This document shows, piece after piece, positions 50,915-59,184 of a stretch of DNA of 64,000 nt. The position numbers were made by a program, and so were the translations under genes. Each line of letters starts with the position of its first letter. Position 1 is the first letter of the stretch. The notes under the pieces were generated by a model. It had not been told where the DNA came from, ran no database searches, and saw only the letters and a list, made by a program, of their open reading frames with translations. This DNA comes from Vibrio methylphosphonaticus (GTDB taxonomy: Bacteria > Pseudomonadota > Gammaproteobacteria > Enterobacterales > Vibrionaceae), in assembly GCF_023634655.1 (NCBI RefSeq), contig NZ_JAMKMS010000004.1, positions 1 through 64,000 on the forward strand. Direction: 5' to 3'.

Positions 50915-52453
50915 TTAATACAGCGACCAATGACGCTGTTGAATGCGCGTCATAAAGTGACGTAAATCAGCTTCTAATGGACGATCTTCAATCACCATTT
51001 CGAATTCACTTAATATGGAATCGCGAATCGCTTTCAGGTTGTCACTCATGTGATGTTCATCGAGCTCATTATGTCGTTTTCTAAGCTCAATCGCTTGTGT
51101 TCCTGCGAGTAACGAGGCTGCAGCAACTTGCTCAGTCAGTTCCAAGACACGTAAACAGTCACGCGCGGCAATCGTGCCCATGCTGACTTTGTCTTGGTTA
51201 TGGCATTCGGTAGAGCGCGAAAATACACTCGCAGGCATGGTGTGTTTTAATGCTTCTGCTGTCCACGCTGAAATACCGATTTGCACCGCTTTAAAGCCGT
51301 GGTTGATTGGCTTACGGTCACCTTCTGCACCCGTCAGGTTATACGGCAAACCATTATTAAACTTGTAGTCCATCAATTGCGCCATTTGGCGATCCAGTAG
51401 ATCAGCGAGATTGGCGACGCCAGTTTTTAGGGTGTCCATTGCCATTGCAATATGACCGCCATAGAAGTGACCACCGTGCAAAACACGCTCGTTATCGCCA
51501 TCAATAATAGGGTTGTCGTTAGCACTGTTAAGCTCGTTTTCGATCAACTGACGTAGCCATGGCAACGAGTCTTGAACCACGCCAATAACATGAGGCGCAC
51601 AGCGAAGTGAATATCGGTCTTGTAAGCGATCACTGTTACGAGGTGGTCGTTCGGCTTGTAGATCATCACGCAGCCATGCCGCAATTTGTTGTTGACCTGG
51701 ATGGGGTTTAACGGCAAACAATGCTTCATCAAAATGGAAATCATTACCATGAATGCCGACTGAGACCATAGCGGTGATCTTTGTGCACAATTGAGCCAGA
51801 TATTCTGCTCGTTTAAAAGCTAAACACGCCAGCGCCGTCATGACTGAGGTGCCGTTCATTAACGCTAGTCCCTCTTTTGGCTTAAGCGTGATGGGCTTGA
51901 TGTCTAGTGCTTTGAATACTTCTTCTGTTGGGCGAATTTCACCTTTATACAGCACTTCACGCTCACCAATAAGAGCGGCTGCTAGGTAGGAAAGCGGCGT
52001 GAGATCGCCACTGGCACCAACCGATCCTTCTTGCGGGATTCTTGGTGCGATATCGTGATTGATCAGTGTGGTGATTTGATTTAATAGATCATGGGAGACG
52101 CCAGACATGCCTTGAGAAAGCGAACACAAACGTGTTGCTAAAACGGCGCGTGATTGTTCGTGGCTCAGGTTGTCACCCAACCCACAACCATGGAATCGTG
52201 TTAGGTGCAGAGGTAACTCATCAACAAGGTGCGGCGGAATAGCGACGGTACATGAATCTCCATAACCGGTCGTCACGCCGTAAATCACGCCTTCTTCTTT
52301 CAATAAACGCTCTAGAAACGCTACGCTTCTATCTATTTTGGCGACGTAGTCCGGAGAACGATTCATGCTTGCGGATGCGCCAGCCGAAATGGCGACCACA
52401 TCTTCAATGGAGAGGTGCTCAGCACCAAAAGTAATATTAGTGTTCTTCGTCAT
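50915..52453 (-). CDS. Aromatic amino acid ammonia lyase of the APE cluster
   Basis: A 512-residue lyase of the histidine/tyrosine/phenylalanine family. The MIO prosthetic group would form from the Ala-Ser-Gly in EGSVGASGDLTPLSYLAAAL (about residues 142-161). YGVTTGYGDS near residue 58 supplies the catalytic Tyr loop. The substrate-selectivity pair, in TRFHGCGLG, reads Phe-His, differing from His-Leu (R. sphaeroides tyrosine type) and Ser-His (histidine type). Context points to making a cinnamate-type starter for the aryl polyene. It overlaps the apeJ end by 17 bp. No hut genes are near, so histidine breakdown is unlikely. Confidence 0.85.
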   Translation of the reverse strand: MTKNTNITFGAEHLSIEDVVAISAGASASMNRSPDYVAKIDRSVAFLERLLKEEGVIYGVTTGYGDSCTVAIPPHLVDELPLHLTRFHGCGLGDNLSHEQSRAVLATRLCSLSQGMSGVSHDLLNQITTLINHDIAPRIPQEGSVGASGDLTPLSYLAAALIGEREVLYKGEIRPTEEVFKALDIKPITLKPKEGLALMNGTSVMTALACLAFKRAEYLAQLCTKITAMVSVGIHGNDFHFDEALFAVKPHPGQQQIAAWLRDDLQAERPPRNSDRLQDRYSLRCAPHVIGVVQDSLPWLRQLIENELNSANDNPIIDGDNERVLHGGHFYGGHIAMAMDTLKTGVANLADLLDRQMAQLMDYKFNNGLPYNLTGAEGDRKPINHGFKAVQIGISAWTAEALKHTMPASVFSRSTECHNQDKVSMGTIAARDCLRVLELTEQVAAASLLAGTQAIELRKRHNELDEHHMSDNLKAIRDSILSEFEMVIEDRPLEADLRHFMTRIQQRHWSLY

Positions 52454-54236
52454 GATCTTTACTTAACGTCCAAAAGTTGAAAAAGTTATACCACTGCAGC
52501 GGCGCTAGCATAGCGTAGTGCTCCAAGCGTGCCGCGTAACGTTGTACTACGTTCTCCAATGCGGCTTGCCGTGTATTGCGTGGTAAGGCTATTTTGTCAC
52601 TAAAGTGCTCAAAATAGACATTAAAATGAGGGTTTGCTTGGTTATCATCGCGAAGACCAAACATGAGATAAACCGGTGCTTTAAGTACTGATGCCAGCAT
52701 AAATGGCCCTTGAGGGAATGGCGCGGGTTTATCGAGAAAATCAGCCCAAACACAACGCTGTTCTTTGCTGGTGGAAGTGCGATCGCCAACAATCACCACC
52801 CATTCCCCTTGTTCGATTTTTTGCTGCAACAAGATAGCGGTGTCAGGGCCCATATGGCTGACCTGAATAAGATTGAGCTCTGAGTTCGGGTTCACGGCTT
52901 TCATCACAGCATTAAAGCGTTCGGCGTGTTCAGTAAATACCAGTGCATTGATTTTAATATGGCTATAGCGACGACTGAGTGCCCGACACAGCTCTATATT
53001 ACCAAGGTGCGAGCCCAGTAACAGCACGCCTTGCTTGTTATCAATGAGCGGTTGAAATTGCTCTTGGCCGTGAATAGTTAGGTTGTCGAGTGAAAAATCA
53101 CCTTTCCATGCCGCAAGTTTATCTAACATCGTATGGCCAAAAGACAACAAATGCTGCTGGCTAGTGAGATTGCTTGGCAAAGCAAGACCGCGACTGTCGG
53201 CATAGTCGGTTAATTGCTGTAGGTACTGCTCGGATGCATGACGAGCGCGCTGATTCGTTAAATGATAATAACCAATCACAAGTGGCAAGATGAGGTTAAA
53301 TGCTCGTCGCCCTAACACCTTGTAGATCCATAACAACGTATTGATACCCAATACCGTACCGCGTTCTTTCTGTGTTGACCAATGCGTCGCGGTGGCGGGT
53401 GTGTCGCATTCGCCAAGAGGTGGGCTTGTAACGGGTTTAGACGGTTTAAAATGACGAGCAACCAGTTTAGGTATTCTCGGCAACATACCGAAAAATAGTT
53501 TAGTGTGCATCTTACTGATTTTGACGTTGTCCCAAAGCGCATCGAAGTGAGAAATGCCACCTTCTGGGTACATGACGCGAGTGTCGATAAATTGAATGTC
53601 GCAGCCTTCCCAATACATGCGAACCAAAATTTCAATATCGAAATCCATTCGGCGGCCAATGCGAACCTTATCAAGTACGTTGACGGTTTGTATAACAGGG
53701 TAAGATCTAAACCCACACATGCTATCTTTGATATCAAATGACAGAGTTTCGACCCACACCCAAAAGTGAGTGACATAACGACCGTAAAGGCGAGATTTTG
53801 GCACGCTGCTGTCATAGACAGGTTTGCCCGAAATAAGCGCATTCGGTTGGGCTTGAGAGGCGTTGATCAGAGAAGGTAGTGATTCAAGATCATGTTGACC
53901 GTCTGAGTCAATTTGAATGGTGTGGGTAAAACCAAGAACCTTTGCTTGACGAATGCCGGCCATCACCGCGCCACCCTTACCTTGATTGGTTTCAAGGGTA
54001 ATAAGCGTCACATGTTGTTGTTTGGCGACTTGGGCCAATATCTCTTTTGTTGTCAGATTACTGCCGTCATCAACTAATAAAACAGGGTAACCAAACTCCG
54101 TCAGTGAGTGAATGACATCCGCTATGGTATCACCATGATTGAAACAGGGGATAAGAAAGCAGGGATTGTAGCCACCGTTGGCTGATTCGCTATCACTCAT
54201 GAGGTCTGTGGGTTCTCTTTTTAGCGTGTTAGTCAC
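52437..54236 (-). CDS. apeJ: APE glycosyltransferase-acyltransferase fusion ApeJ
   Basis: A 599-residue two-domain protein. Residues about 20-250 form a GT2 glycosyltransferase: FLIPCFNHGDTIADVI, LLVDDGSN and TIQIDSDGQHDLESL (DSD metal site). Residues about 300-590 form an LpxL/HtrB-like lysophospholipid acyltransferase: GVLLLGSHLGNIE, with a His-x4-Glu type motif, and VVIVGDRTS. The fusion is characteristic of APE clusters and is thought to attach the polyene to its lipid-sugar anchor. Its start overlaps the apeI stop by 8 bp. Confidence 0.9.
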   Translation of the reverse strand: MTNTLKREPTDLMSDSESANGGYNPCFLIPCFNHGDTIADVIHSLTEFGYPVLLVDDGSNLTTKEILAQVAKQQHVTLITLETNQGKGGAVMAGIRQAKVLGFTHTIQIDSDGQHDLESLPSLINASQAQPNALISGKPVYDSSVPKSRLYGRYVTHFWVWVETLSFDIKDSMCGFRSYPVIQTVNVLDKVRIGRRMDFDIEILVRMYWEGCDIQFIDTRVMYPEGGISHFDALWDNVKISKMHTKLFFGMLPRIPKLVARHFKPSKPVTSPPLGECDTPATATHWSTQKERGTVLGINTLLWIYKVLGRRAFNLILPLVIGYYHLTNQRARHASEQYLQQLTDYADSRGLALPSNLTSQQHLLSFGHTMLDKLAAWKGDFSLDNLTIHGQEQFQPLIDNKQGVLLLGSHLGNIELCRALSRRYSHIKINALVFTEHAERFNAVMKAVNPNSELNLIQVSHMGPDTAILLQQKIEQGEWVVIVGDRTSTSKEQRCVWADFLDKPAPFPQGPFMLASVLKAPVYLMFGLRDDNQANPHFNVYFEHFSDKIALPRNTRQAALENVVQRYAARLEHYAMLAPLQWYNFFNFWTLSKDHDEEH

Positions 54237-54597
54237 AAGGTGTGCCTAGCTTCATTTTTCCTGAGGAGTGGACGATGCCGTCGTCGCCTGACACTGAGCT
54301 GTATTTGAATGCTAGCTTTTGCGTCTCGTCATTCCAATGTAGTGACAGTGTGATAATGGCATCAGGTAATATAGGCTCTTGAAATTTGATCACTTCCATC
54401 CCTTTGAATGCGCTGGGTACCTTGAGCAGCTCGACAGCATAGTAGAGCGCCCAGTCTATTTGAGTCACGCCGGGTAGCAAGGGGAAGTCAGCAAAGTGAC
54501 CGCAAAAGTCAAGAATATCCTCATCAACTTGCAGGCTTAGCGTCGCACAAGGCGATTGTACATCAGATTGTAAAACGGTCGGTTTTCTTTTTGTCAT
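54229..54597 (-). CDS. apeI: APE 3-hydroxyacyl-ACP dehydratase ApeI
   Basis: A 122-residue hotdog dehydratase. FCGHFADFPLLPGVTQIDWA carries the catalytic His in the FabZ pattern GHF-x-x-x-P-x-LPG. It works with ApeP to make the double bonds. It is short but complete. A 36-bp gap separates it from apeH. Confidence 0.9.
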   Translation of the reverse strand: MTKRKPTVLQSDVQSPCATLSLQVDEDILDFCGHFADFPLLPGVTQIDWALYYAVELLKVPSAFKGMEVIKFQEPILPDAIITLSLHWNDETQKLAFKYSSVSGDDGIVHSSGKMKLGTPCD

Positions 54598-54633
54598 TGT
54601 CGTGTCGGTATCAGTCGCGTGAATGTAAAGGGT

Positions 54634-56049
54634 CTATGCGTTCGGGGTAGGCGAGTGCGTTTCACTAAATAACGACTCTAACTCCGAGAGCTGCCGTTTT
54701 CCTTGGCTATTTAGAGGGATATCTTGAACCACTCTAAAGCGACGTGGAATGGCAATAGGTTCTATCCATTGTCTTAGTTCAGAACGCAGCTGAAGCCAAA
54801 ATTTGCCTTTACCTATGCTTTCAAGTTTACATTGCCCAGCTTGTGACAACACGATAGCGGCATTCAGGGATAATCGTTGTTCACTTTGAGCAGAGAATAC
54901 CGCACTTTCACAAATCCAGTCGAGTTGATCCAAGCGCTTCTCTATTTCGACCAATGAAATTCGCTTTTCTTCGATCTTAATAATACGATCTGTACGTCCC
55001 TTTAGTTCAAATCGTCCATCACTATGCAAGACACAGGCGTCTGCTGTCTGATACCAACTTTCAGGATCAATATGTGGGGACTTTAATCGCAGGCAGCCTT
55101 CTTGGTTGAGTTCGGCCTTGACTCCGGGAAACAGTCGCCAATATTCATCTGCAGTGTGCTGCTGCTTAAACGCAATTCCCCCTGTTTCAGTACTGCCATA
55201 GACTTCAATTGGTAAGTGAGAAAAAAGGGAGTGAGCCTGTTGCGCAGCTTGATATGGCAAAGGTCCACCGGAAGAGAATAGCGCGCGATAGGTTGCCAAA
55301 GATGTTTGTGTAGAAAGCCGTTTGAGTAATGCTGGGCTGCTAATTAACACGCAGTTTTCGGACGCATGGCTCATGACCTGTTCTGGGTATTCAAGGTTTT
55401 GGCAGGCAAAGGCTCGTCCGCTGCACAAAGGCCAAAGCACACGAAATAGTAAGCCATAAATATGTTGATGAGAGACGGTACTTTCAATCATACAGTTTTT
55501 TAAATCGGTTCCCCAAACCGACTCTAAGATGGCAATTTCGGTATTCAGAAGCTGCAAGGTTTTGCTGATTGCTTTTGGCGTGCCACTCGAGCCGGAGGTA
55601 AATAGCACCACCTTGGTCGCATTGAGATCAAGAATAGCAAAGGTCTTGATTGAGTCTTGCTGACTGTTCACGCCAATGGAGTGACAGGGACGGCCTGCGA
55701 TCGGCTCAACACCGTCGTCATGCAGCAAGAGATCAAATTGGCAAGCCAGCTCAGCAAGTGCAGCTGGTTGGTAATTCCCCGGTAAGATCAGAGATTTTCC
55801 ACTATGACAGATAGCGAGCAACCCGACAGCAAAGCGATAGCTATCTTGTGTGCATAAGGCAATGCGCTGAGCTGGAAAGGTGGAAATTCGTTGTAGGGTG
55901 GCAGTGACATCACGCTGCAGTTGCTGCCATGTCCATTGATGCGTGCCATCGAATGCGACGACGTGATGTTTGTCGTGTGTTGCATTCAATAGGTGTGCAA
56001 GCGACTGAAGTTGGGTTGAAGCGATGTTCGCTTGAAGGTGGGACGACAT
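54634..56049 (-). CDS. apeH: APE acyl-ACP ligase ApeH (AMP-binding)
   Basis: A 471-residue adenylate-forming enzyme. Its phosphate loop is VVLFTSGSSGTPKAISKT, YGSTETGGIAF is the adenine-contacting motif, and LKGRTDRIIKIEEKRISLVE gives the hinge Asp and the C-terminal domain. APE ApeH proteins activate an aryl carboxylate with ATP and load it on the carrier protein. The short length and divergent N-terminus fit that branch, not fatty acyl-CoA synthetases. It lies 6 bp after apeG. Confidence 0.88.
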   Translation of the reverse strand: MSSHLQANIASTQLQSLAHLLNATHDKHHVVAFDGTHQWTWQQLQRDVTATLQRISTFPAQRIALCTQDSYRFAVGLLAICHSGKSLILPGNYQPAALAELACQFDLLLHDDGVEPIAGRPCHSIGVNSQQDSIKTFAILDLNATKVVLFTSGSSGTPKAISKTLQLLNTEIAILESVWGTDLKNCMIESTVSHQHIYGLLFRVLWPLCSGRAFACQNLEYPEQVMSHASENCVLISSPALLKRLSTQTSLATYRALFSSGGPLPYQAAQQAHSLFSHLPIEVYGSTETGGIAFKQQHTADEYWRLFPGVKAELNQEGCLRLKSPHIDPESWYQTADACVLHSDGRFELKGRTDRIIKIEEKRISLVEIEKRLDQLDWICESAVFSAQSEQRLSLNAAIVLSQAGQCKLESIGKGKFWLQLRSELRQWIEPIAIPRRFRVVQDIPLNSQGKRQLSELESLFSETHSPTPNA

Positions 56050-56055
56050 AGTAGA

Positions 56056-56613
56056 TTAATCCTCGCGAACAAACTGTCTAATGATCCACTCGCCAGCAAA
56101 TAGACAACCCGCGGCAAGGTAGCTCAGTAAGCCGTTATAGAGCGTCCAAACTTCAAGTGTTTGAAAGCAGGTGTATAAGGCGATACTAGCATTGATAATA
56201 AAAAAACCGCACCACACCTTGGTGACATTACGAGTATAGCGGATCGCGCTATCGGGCAAGGTGGGTTGTTGCAGACGAGCAAAACGTTCAATGATCGATT
56301 GTGGTTGAGTGAGGCTCAGTGCAAAAACAGTGAGCATGCAAAGGTTGACGACAACAGGGTAGAAAGTCAGCCATCCGTGCTGTTTGAATATCGCGCCAAG
56401 CACACTCAAAGTGATACCAGTGAGACCGCTAATCCAAGCGAGCTGTTTGAACTCTTTAAGCTTGGTATTATTGCTAGAGACGATTCTTATCACAAAGACA
56501 GTGATAAGAATCATACTAATGGCTTGCAGACCAAATTGTTCTGCGCCGAAGTAGACGGCGAAAGGGTACGCAAAAATAACGATTGCGGACAGTATGGTCA
56601 GCAATGGGCGCAT
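56056..56613 (-). CDS. apeG: APE membrane protein ApeG (COG4648-like)
   Basis: A 185-residue integral membrane protein with five or six helices (LLTILSAIVIFAYPFAVYFG at the start, WCGFFIINASIALYTCF near the end) and no catalytic motif that could be named. This family occurs in APE clusters next to the ACP genes and may help transport or membrane anchoring. Its ATG shares one base with the apeF stop (TAATG). Confidence 0.85.
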   Translation of the reverse strand: MRPLLTILSAIVIFAYPFAVYFGAEQFGLQAISMILITVFVIRIVSSNNTKLKEFKQLAWISGLTGITLSVLGAIFKQHGWLTFYPVVVNLCMLTVFALSLTQPQSIIERFARLQQPTLPDSAIRYTRNVTKVWCGFFIINASIALYTCFQTLEVWTLYNGLLSYLAAGCLFAGEWIIRQFVRED

Positions 56614-56870
56614 TAGTTATCTTTTAATAGCTCAGTCACAGATACCACCACGTCATTGACGGTACGAACAGCCTTAAACTCTTCAGGTTTAATTTTTTTA
56701 CCGGTCACTTTTTGTAGGTGTACCACCAGATCAACCGCGTCAATACTGTCGAGATCGAGGTCTTGGTATAGGTGAGCTTCAGGCTGAACATCTGCCTCAT
56801 CAACCTCAAAGAGTTCAACGAGAGCCTGCTTTACTTGCTCAAATACTTGCTGTTGGTTTAATTCTGTCAT
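56613..56870 (-). CDS. apeF: APE acyl carrier protein ApeF
   Basis: An 85-residue acyl carrier protein. The phosphopantetheine serine lies in DLDLDSIDAVDL (Ser41 or so). It has the usual four-helix, acidic make-up (VEVDEADVQPEAHLYQDLDL). It carries either the starter or the growing chain in APE synthesis; the second ACP is encoded 15 bp upstream. AGATATCATC precedes its start region without a strong Shine-Dalgarno. Confidence 0.93.
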   Translation of the reverse strand: MTELNQQQVFEQVKQALVELFEVDEADVQPEAHLYQDLDLDSIDAVDLVVHLQKVTGKKIKPEEFKAVRTVNDVVVSVTELLKDN

Positions 56871-56885
56871 GATGATATCTGTTAA

Positions 56886-57146
56886 TTAGTGGCTAGTCTG
56901 AGATGAAATATAGTTGGCTAGGTTTGCGACAGACGCAAAGTGCTCTCGGGTATTGGTATCATCGGCATCAATGACGATATTGAAGGTTTTCTTAATCGCA
57001 AGACCAAGCTCTAACGCATCAATAGAGTCTAGCCCTAACCCGTCGCCAAAGAGTGGAGCGTCAGTTTCGATATCGTCGATAGTGATGTCTTCTAAGTTTA
57101 AGGCATCAATAATTAGTTGTTTTATCTGATTTTGTAGTGCTTCCAC
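56886..57146 (-). CDS. apeE: APE acyl carrier protein ApeE
   Basis: An 86-residue acyl carrier protein with the modification site FGDGLGLDSIDALELGLAI (Ser39 or so). It is related to ApeF but differs in the first helix (LQNQIKQLIIDALNLEDI). Two ACPs are standard in APE clusters. It lies 6 bp after apeD, with AGGATC as a ribosome-binding site. Confidence 0.93.
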   Translation of the reverse strand: MEALQNQIKQLIIDALNLEDITIDDIETDAPLFGDGLGLDSIDALELGLAIKKTFNIVIDADDTNTREHFASVANLANYISSQTSH

Positions 57147-57152
57147 AGGATC

Positions 57153-57944
57153 TTACTCATCGTTGTTCATTTTTGGAAATATCGCTTCAGCCAAATAACG
57201 GTTCAGTTTTCTTGCGGCTAAAGTGGGGGAGTTCGTTTGTGCGATAAACGGTTCTACCTCAATCTTACCCTTTATTTCGATATGGAAAAAGGGTTTGATT
57301 TTTGGGACTTGGTACCACATTTTTTCTTTGGTTAAAAAACTCGGACTTACTGAGATGTGTACCACGCGTAAATCACGCTGCGTTCTAATGGCAATTTGTG
57401 CGGCACCTCGCTGCAATTTTGACTCTATACCGGGCGTGGTACGGGTACCCTCAGGAAACACCAGCAATACGTTTCCTTGGTCAAAACGTTGCTCACATAT
57501 CGACATGACATCATCAGGTGCTTCATTGGGGATATAGCCAGCCGCGCGGACAATATGCTTCATGAAAGGATTACGCCAAATAGCACTTTTTACTAAGCAA
57601 TCACATTGTTTGAGTTGCGAGGCAATTAACACATAGTCAATTAGACTTGGGTGGTTGGCGACAATTAAGCAATTACGATCTTGCTGCAGATGTTCAGCTC
57701 CCGTTATCTTGTAATCTATCGCACCGGTCTGTTTCATCAAGCGGCAAAAAAGGTGGAATGAGCGTTGAATGAGCGCCTGAACACGGTATTCCCTGATCGC
57801 GGGTTCAGATGTGACTCGACTGATAATTGGGATGAGAATAAAACTAAGAATGAGCCCGCCGAAGCCAAATACACTAAAGCAAAACCCGGTGGCGAAAATA
57901 CGCCAAACTTGATTTATTTTTAGATAGAGCGGTTTCAATTCCAT
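57153..57944 (-). CDS. apeD: APE lysophospholipid acyltransferase ApeD
   Basis: A 263-residue membrane-associated acyltransferase of the PlsC group. LIVANHPSLIDYVLIASQ contains the NHxxxxD motif and LLVFPEGTRTTPG the FPEGTR motif, which give catalysis and glycerol-phosphate binding. An N-terminal helix (FATGFCFSVFGFGGLILSFIL) anchors it. It is likely to help join the polyene to a lipid. AAGGACC precedes the start. A 69-bp gap lies before apeC. Confidence 0.9.
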   Translation of the reverse strand: MELKPLYLKINQVWRIFATGFCFSVFGFGGLILSFILIPIISRVTSEPAIREYRVQALIQRSFHLFCRLMKQTGAIDYKITGAEHLQQDRNCLIVANHPSLIDYVLIASQLKQCDCLVKSAIWRNPFMKHIVRAAGYIPNEAPDDVMSICEQRFDQGNVLLVFPEGTRTTPGIESKLQRGAAQIAIRTQRDLRVVHISVSPSFLTKEKMWYQVPKIKPFFHIEIKGKIEVEPFIAQTNSPTLAARKLNRYLAEAIFPKMNNDE

Positions 57945-58013
57945 GAGTGCTGCGGGTCCTTGTTACTATTAAAGTCGCTAGTGAAGTTGTTATTTAGCTC
58001 GCTATAGCGTTTT

Positions 58014-58694
58014 TTATGTTGTCGTAGAAGTTAACCAATGCTGCAAGAAAGATAATGCCTGTGGCAAATCACAATGTGTCTGGTTGGCGTTTAGAGGCGG
58101 AATTGATAACGCATCGCCATGAGTGAGCACCAGTCCCAAGCTGTAACTGCAAAATTGTTTATCTTCATATTGTTGATAAATTTCGGGTACTGGCTCATCA
58201 AAATCGACCAATAGTACTCGATGGCTTGGGTATTCTGCGAGGTAACTCCACGCCTCAATCATAGCACTGTGAAAGGTGTTGCTTGACGCCGCTATCGAAG
58301 TGACAGGGATGGGCTGCTTCGTCGCAATGGTCGTTAAACCCGCTGCAGTGTTGTGCACAGATTGAGAAAATGCCATCGGCGAGGCGTCATCACCACGAAT
58401 AATATCTTTGATGAGTTCAGAACTGCGTAGTAACTCACCATGTCGGCTGGAAAAAACAATATAATCGATAGATTGATGTTCCATCAATTCAATAGCGCAT
58501 TGCACCGCAAGCTTGCTCAATGAGCTCATTCTGCGGCGCATCATCGCGGGAATTCGATTGACTTCTAAGGAGCCTTCTACAGGCCACTGACCAGTATGGG
58601 ACCAAGCTAACCAGTCTGCTTGGGTATGGAGACCTTTAGACTTAGCACACCAAGTCTCGATATTAACAGAAATTATAGGCAGTGGATGAGGCAT
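58014..58694 (-). CDS. apeC: APE chain length factor-like protein ApeC
   Basis: A 226-residue partial ketosynthase fold, about half the size of a normal ketosynthase. In the region of the active site it reads AFSQSVHNTAAGLTTIATKQ, with no Cys, so it is catalytically inactive and should act as the chain length factor of ApeO. The N-terminal sequence (MPHPLPIISVNIETWCAKSK) is typical of the beta-ketoacyl synthase-like N-terminal proteins of APE clusters. It is the first minus-strand gene; the divergent promoter region is only 70 bp. Confidence 0.88.
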   Translation of the reverse strand: MPHPLPIISVNIETWCAKSKGLHTQADWLAWSHTGQWPVEGSLEVNRIPAMMRRRMSSLSKLAVQCAIELMEHQSIDYIVFSSRHGELLRSSELIKDIIRGDDASPMAFSQSVHNTAAGLTTIATKQPIPVTSIAASSNTFHSAMIEAWSYLAEYPSHRVLLVDFDEPVPEIYQQYEDKQFCSYSLGLVLTHGDALSIPPLNANQTHCDLPQALSFLQHWLTSTTT

Positions 58695-58764
58695 AAGATA
58701 TTGATTTATTGGCAGGCGACTGGATAATCATATCGTTTTACAAGAAAAAATGTAAGGGAATAGT
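58695..58764. promoter_or_regulatory. Divergent promoter region of the APE cluster
   Basis: This 70-bp gap separates apeC from the plus-strand lipoprotein gene and must carry the start signals of both transcripts unless promoters lie inside genes. No clear dyad was found. Confidence 0.5.
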
Positions 58765-59157
58765 ATGAAAGCATTAAAGTTCGTGGTAGCAACCGTTATA
58801 ACCTTAGTACTTGTTGGTTGTGGGCGAGTACATCCAGTATTGAATTTTGAAAATGAGCCTGTCGCTTATGATTTAACAGCAACGCAGGTTAAGTCAGTAA
58901 TCACCGCAGCCGCTGAAAATCGTGGTTGGGTGGTTTCAGAGTCAAAAGCAGGCGTGTTAAACGCGACGATTTCAGTTCGCAGCCATGAAGCTGAAATAGA
59001 TATCCCTTATACAAAAAAATATTATTCAATCACTTACGTTGATTCAAAAAACTTAAAAGCGGCAGATGGTGAAATTCATCGTAATTACAACCGCTGGATC
59101 AATAATTTGAATACTGATATAAAAACGCAACTCGCCGCGACAGCAGCATCAAAATAA
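58765..59157 (+). CDS. Small APE-associated lipoprotein
   Basis: A 130-residue lipoprotein: the signal ends VLVGCGRVHPV. The mature protein is a compact alpha/beta unit with LTATQVKSVITAAAENRGWV and then AEIDIPYTKKYYSITYV, and it resembles no enzyme. Similar lipoproteins accompany APE clusters, often next to the methyltransferase. AAGGGAATAG is the ribosome-binding site. It may work in outer-membrane display of the pigment, by association only. Confidence 0.75.
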   Translation: MKALKFVVATVITLVLVGCGRVHPVLNFENEPVAYDLTATQVKSVITAAAENRGWVVSESKAGVLNATISVRSHEAEIDIPYTKKYYSITYVDSKNLKAADGEIHRNYNRWINNLNTDIKTQLAATAASK

Positions 59158-59184
59158 TTAATTAAATAGTAATCGGGATTTTAC

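Noticed and set aside
50915..52453. Housekeeping histidine ammonia lyase (hutH)
   Set aside because: No hutU, hutI or hutG genes are adjacent, the selectivity pair is Phe-His, and the gene is embedded in the APE operon.
53312..53842. 176-codon frame inside apeJ
   Set aside because: It overlaps the well-supported glycosyltransferase-acyltransferase gene in another frame and carries no motif.
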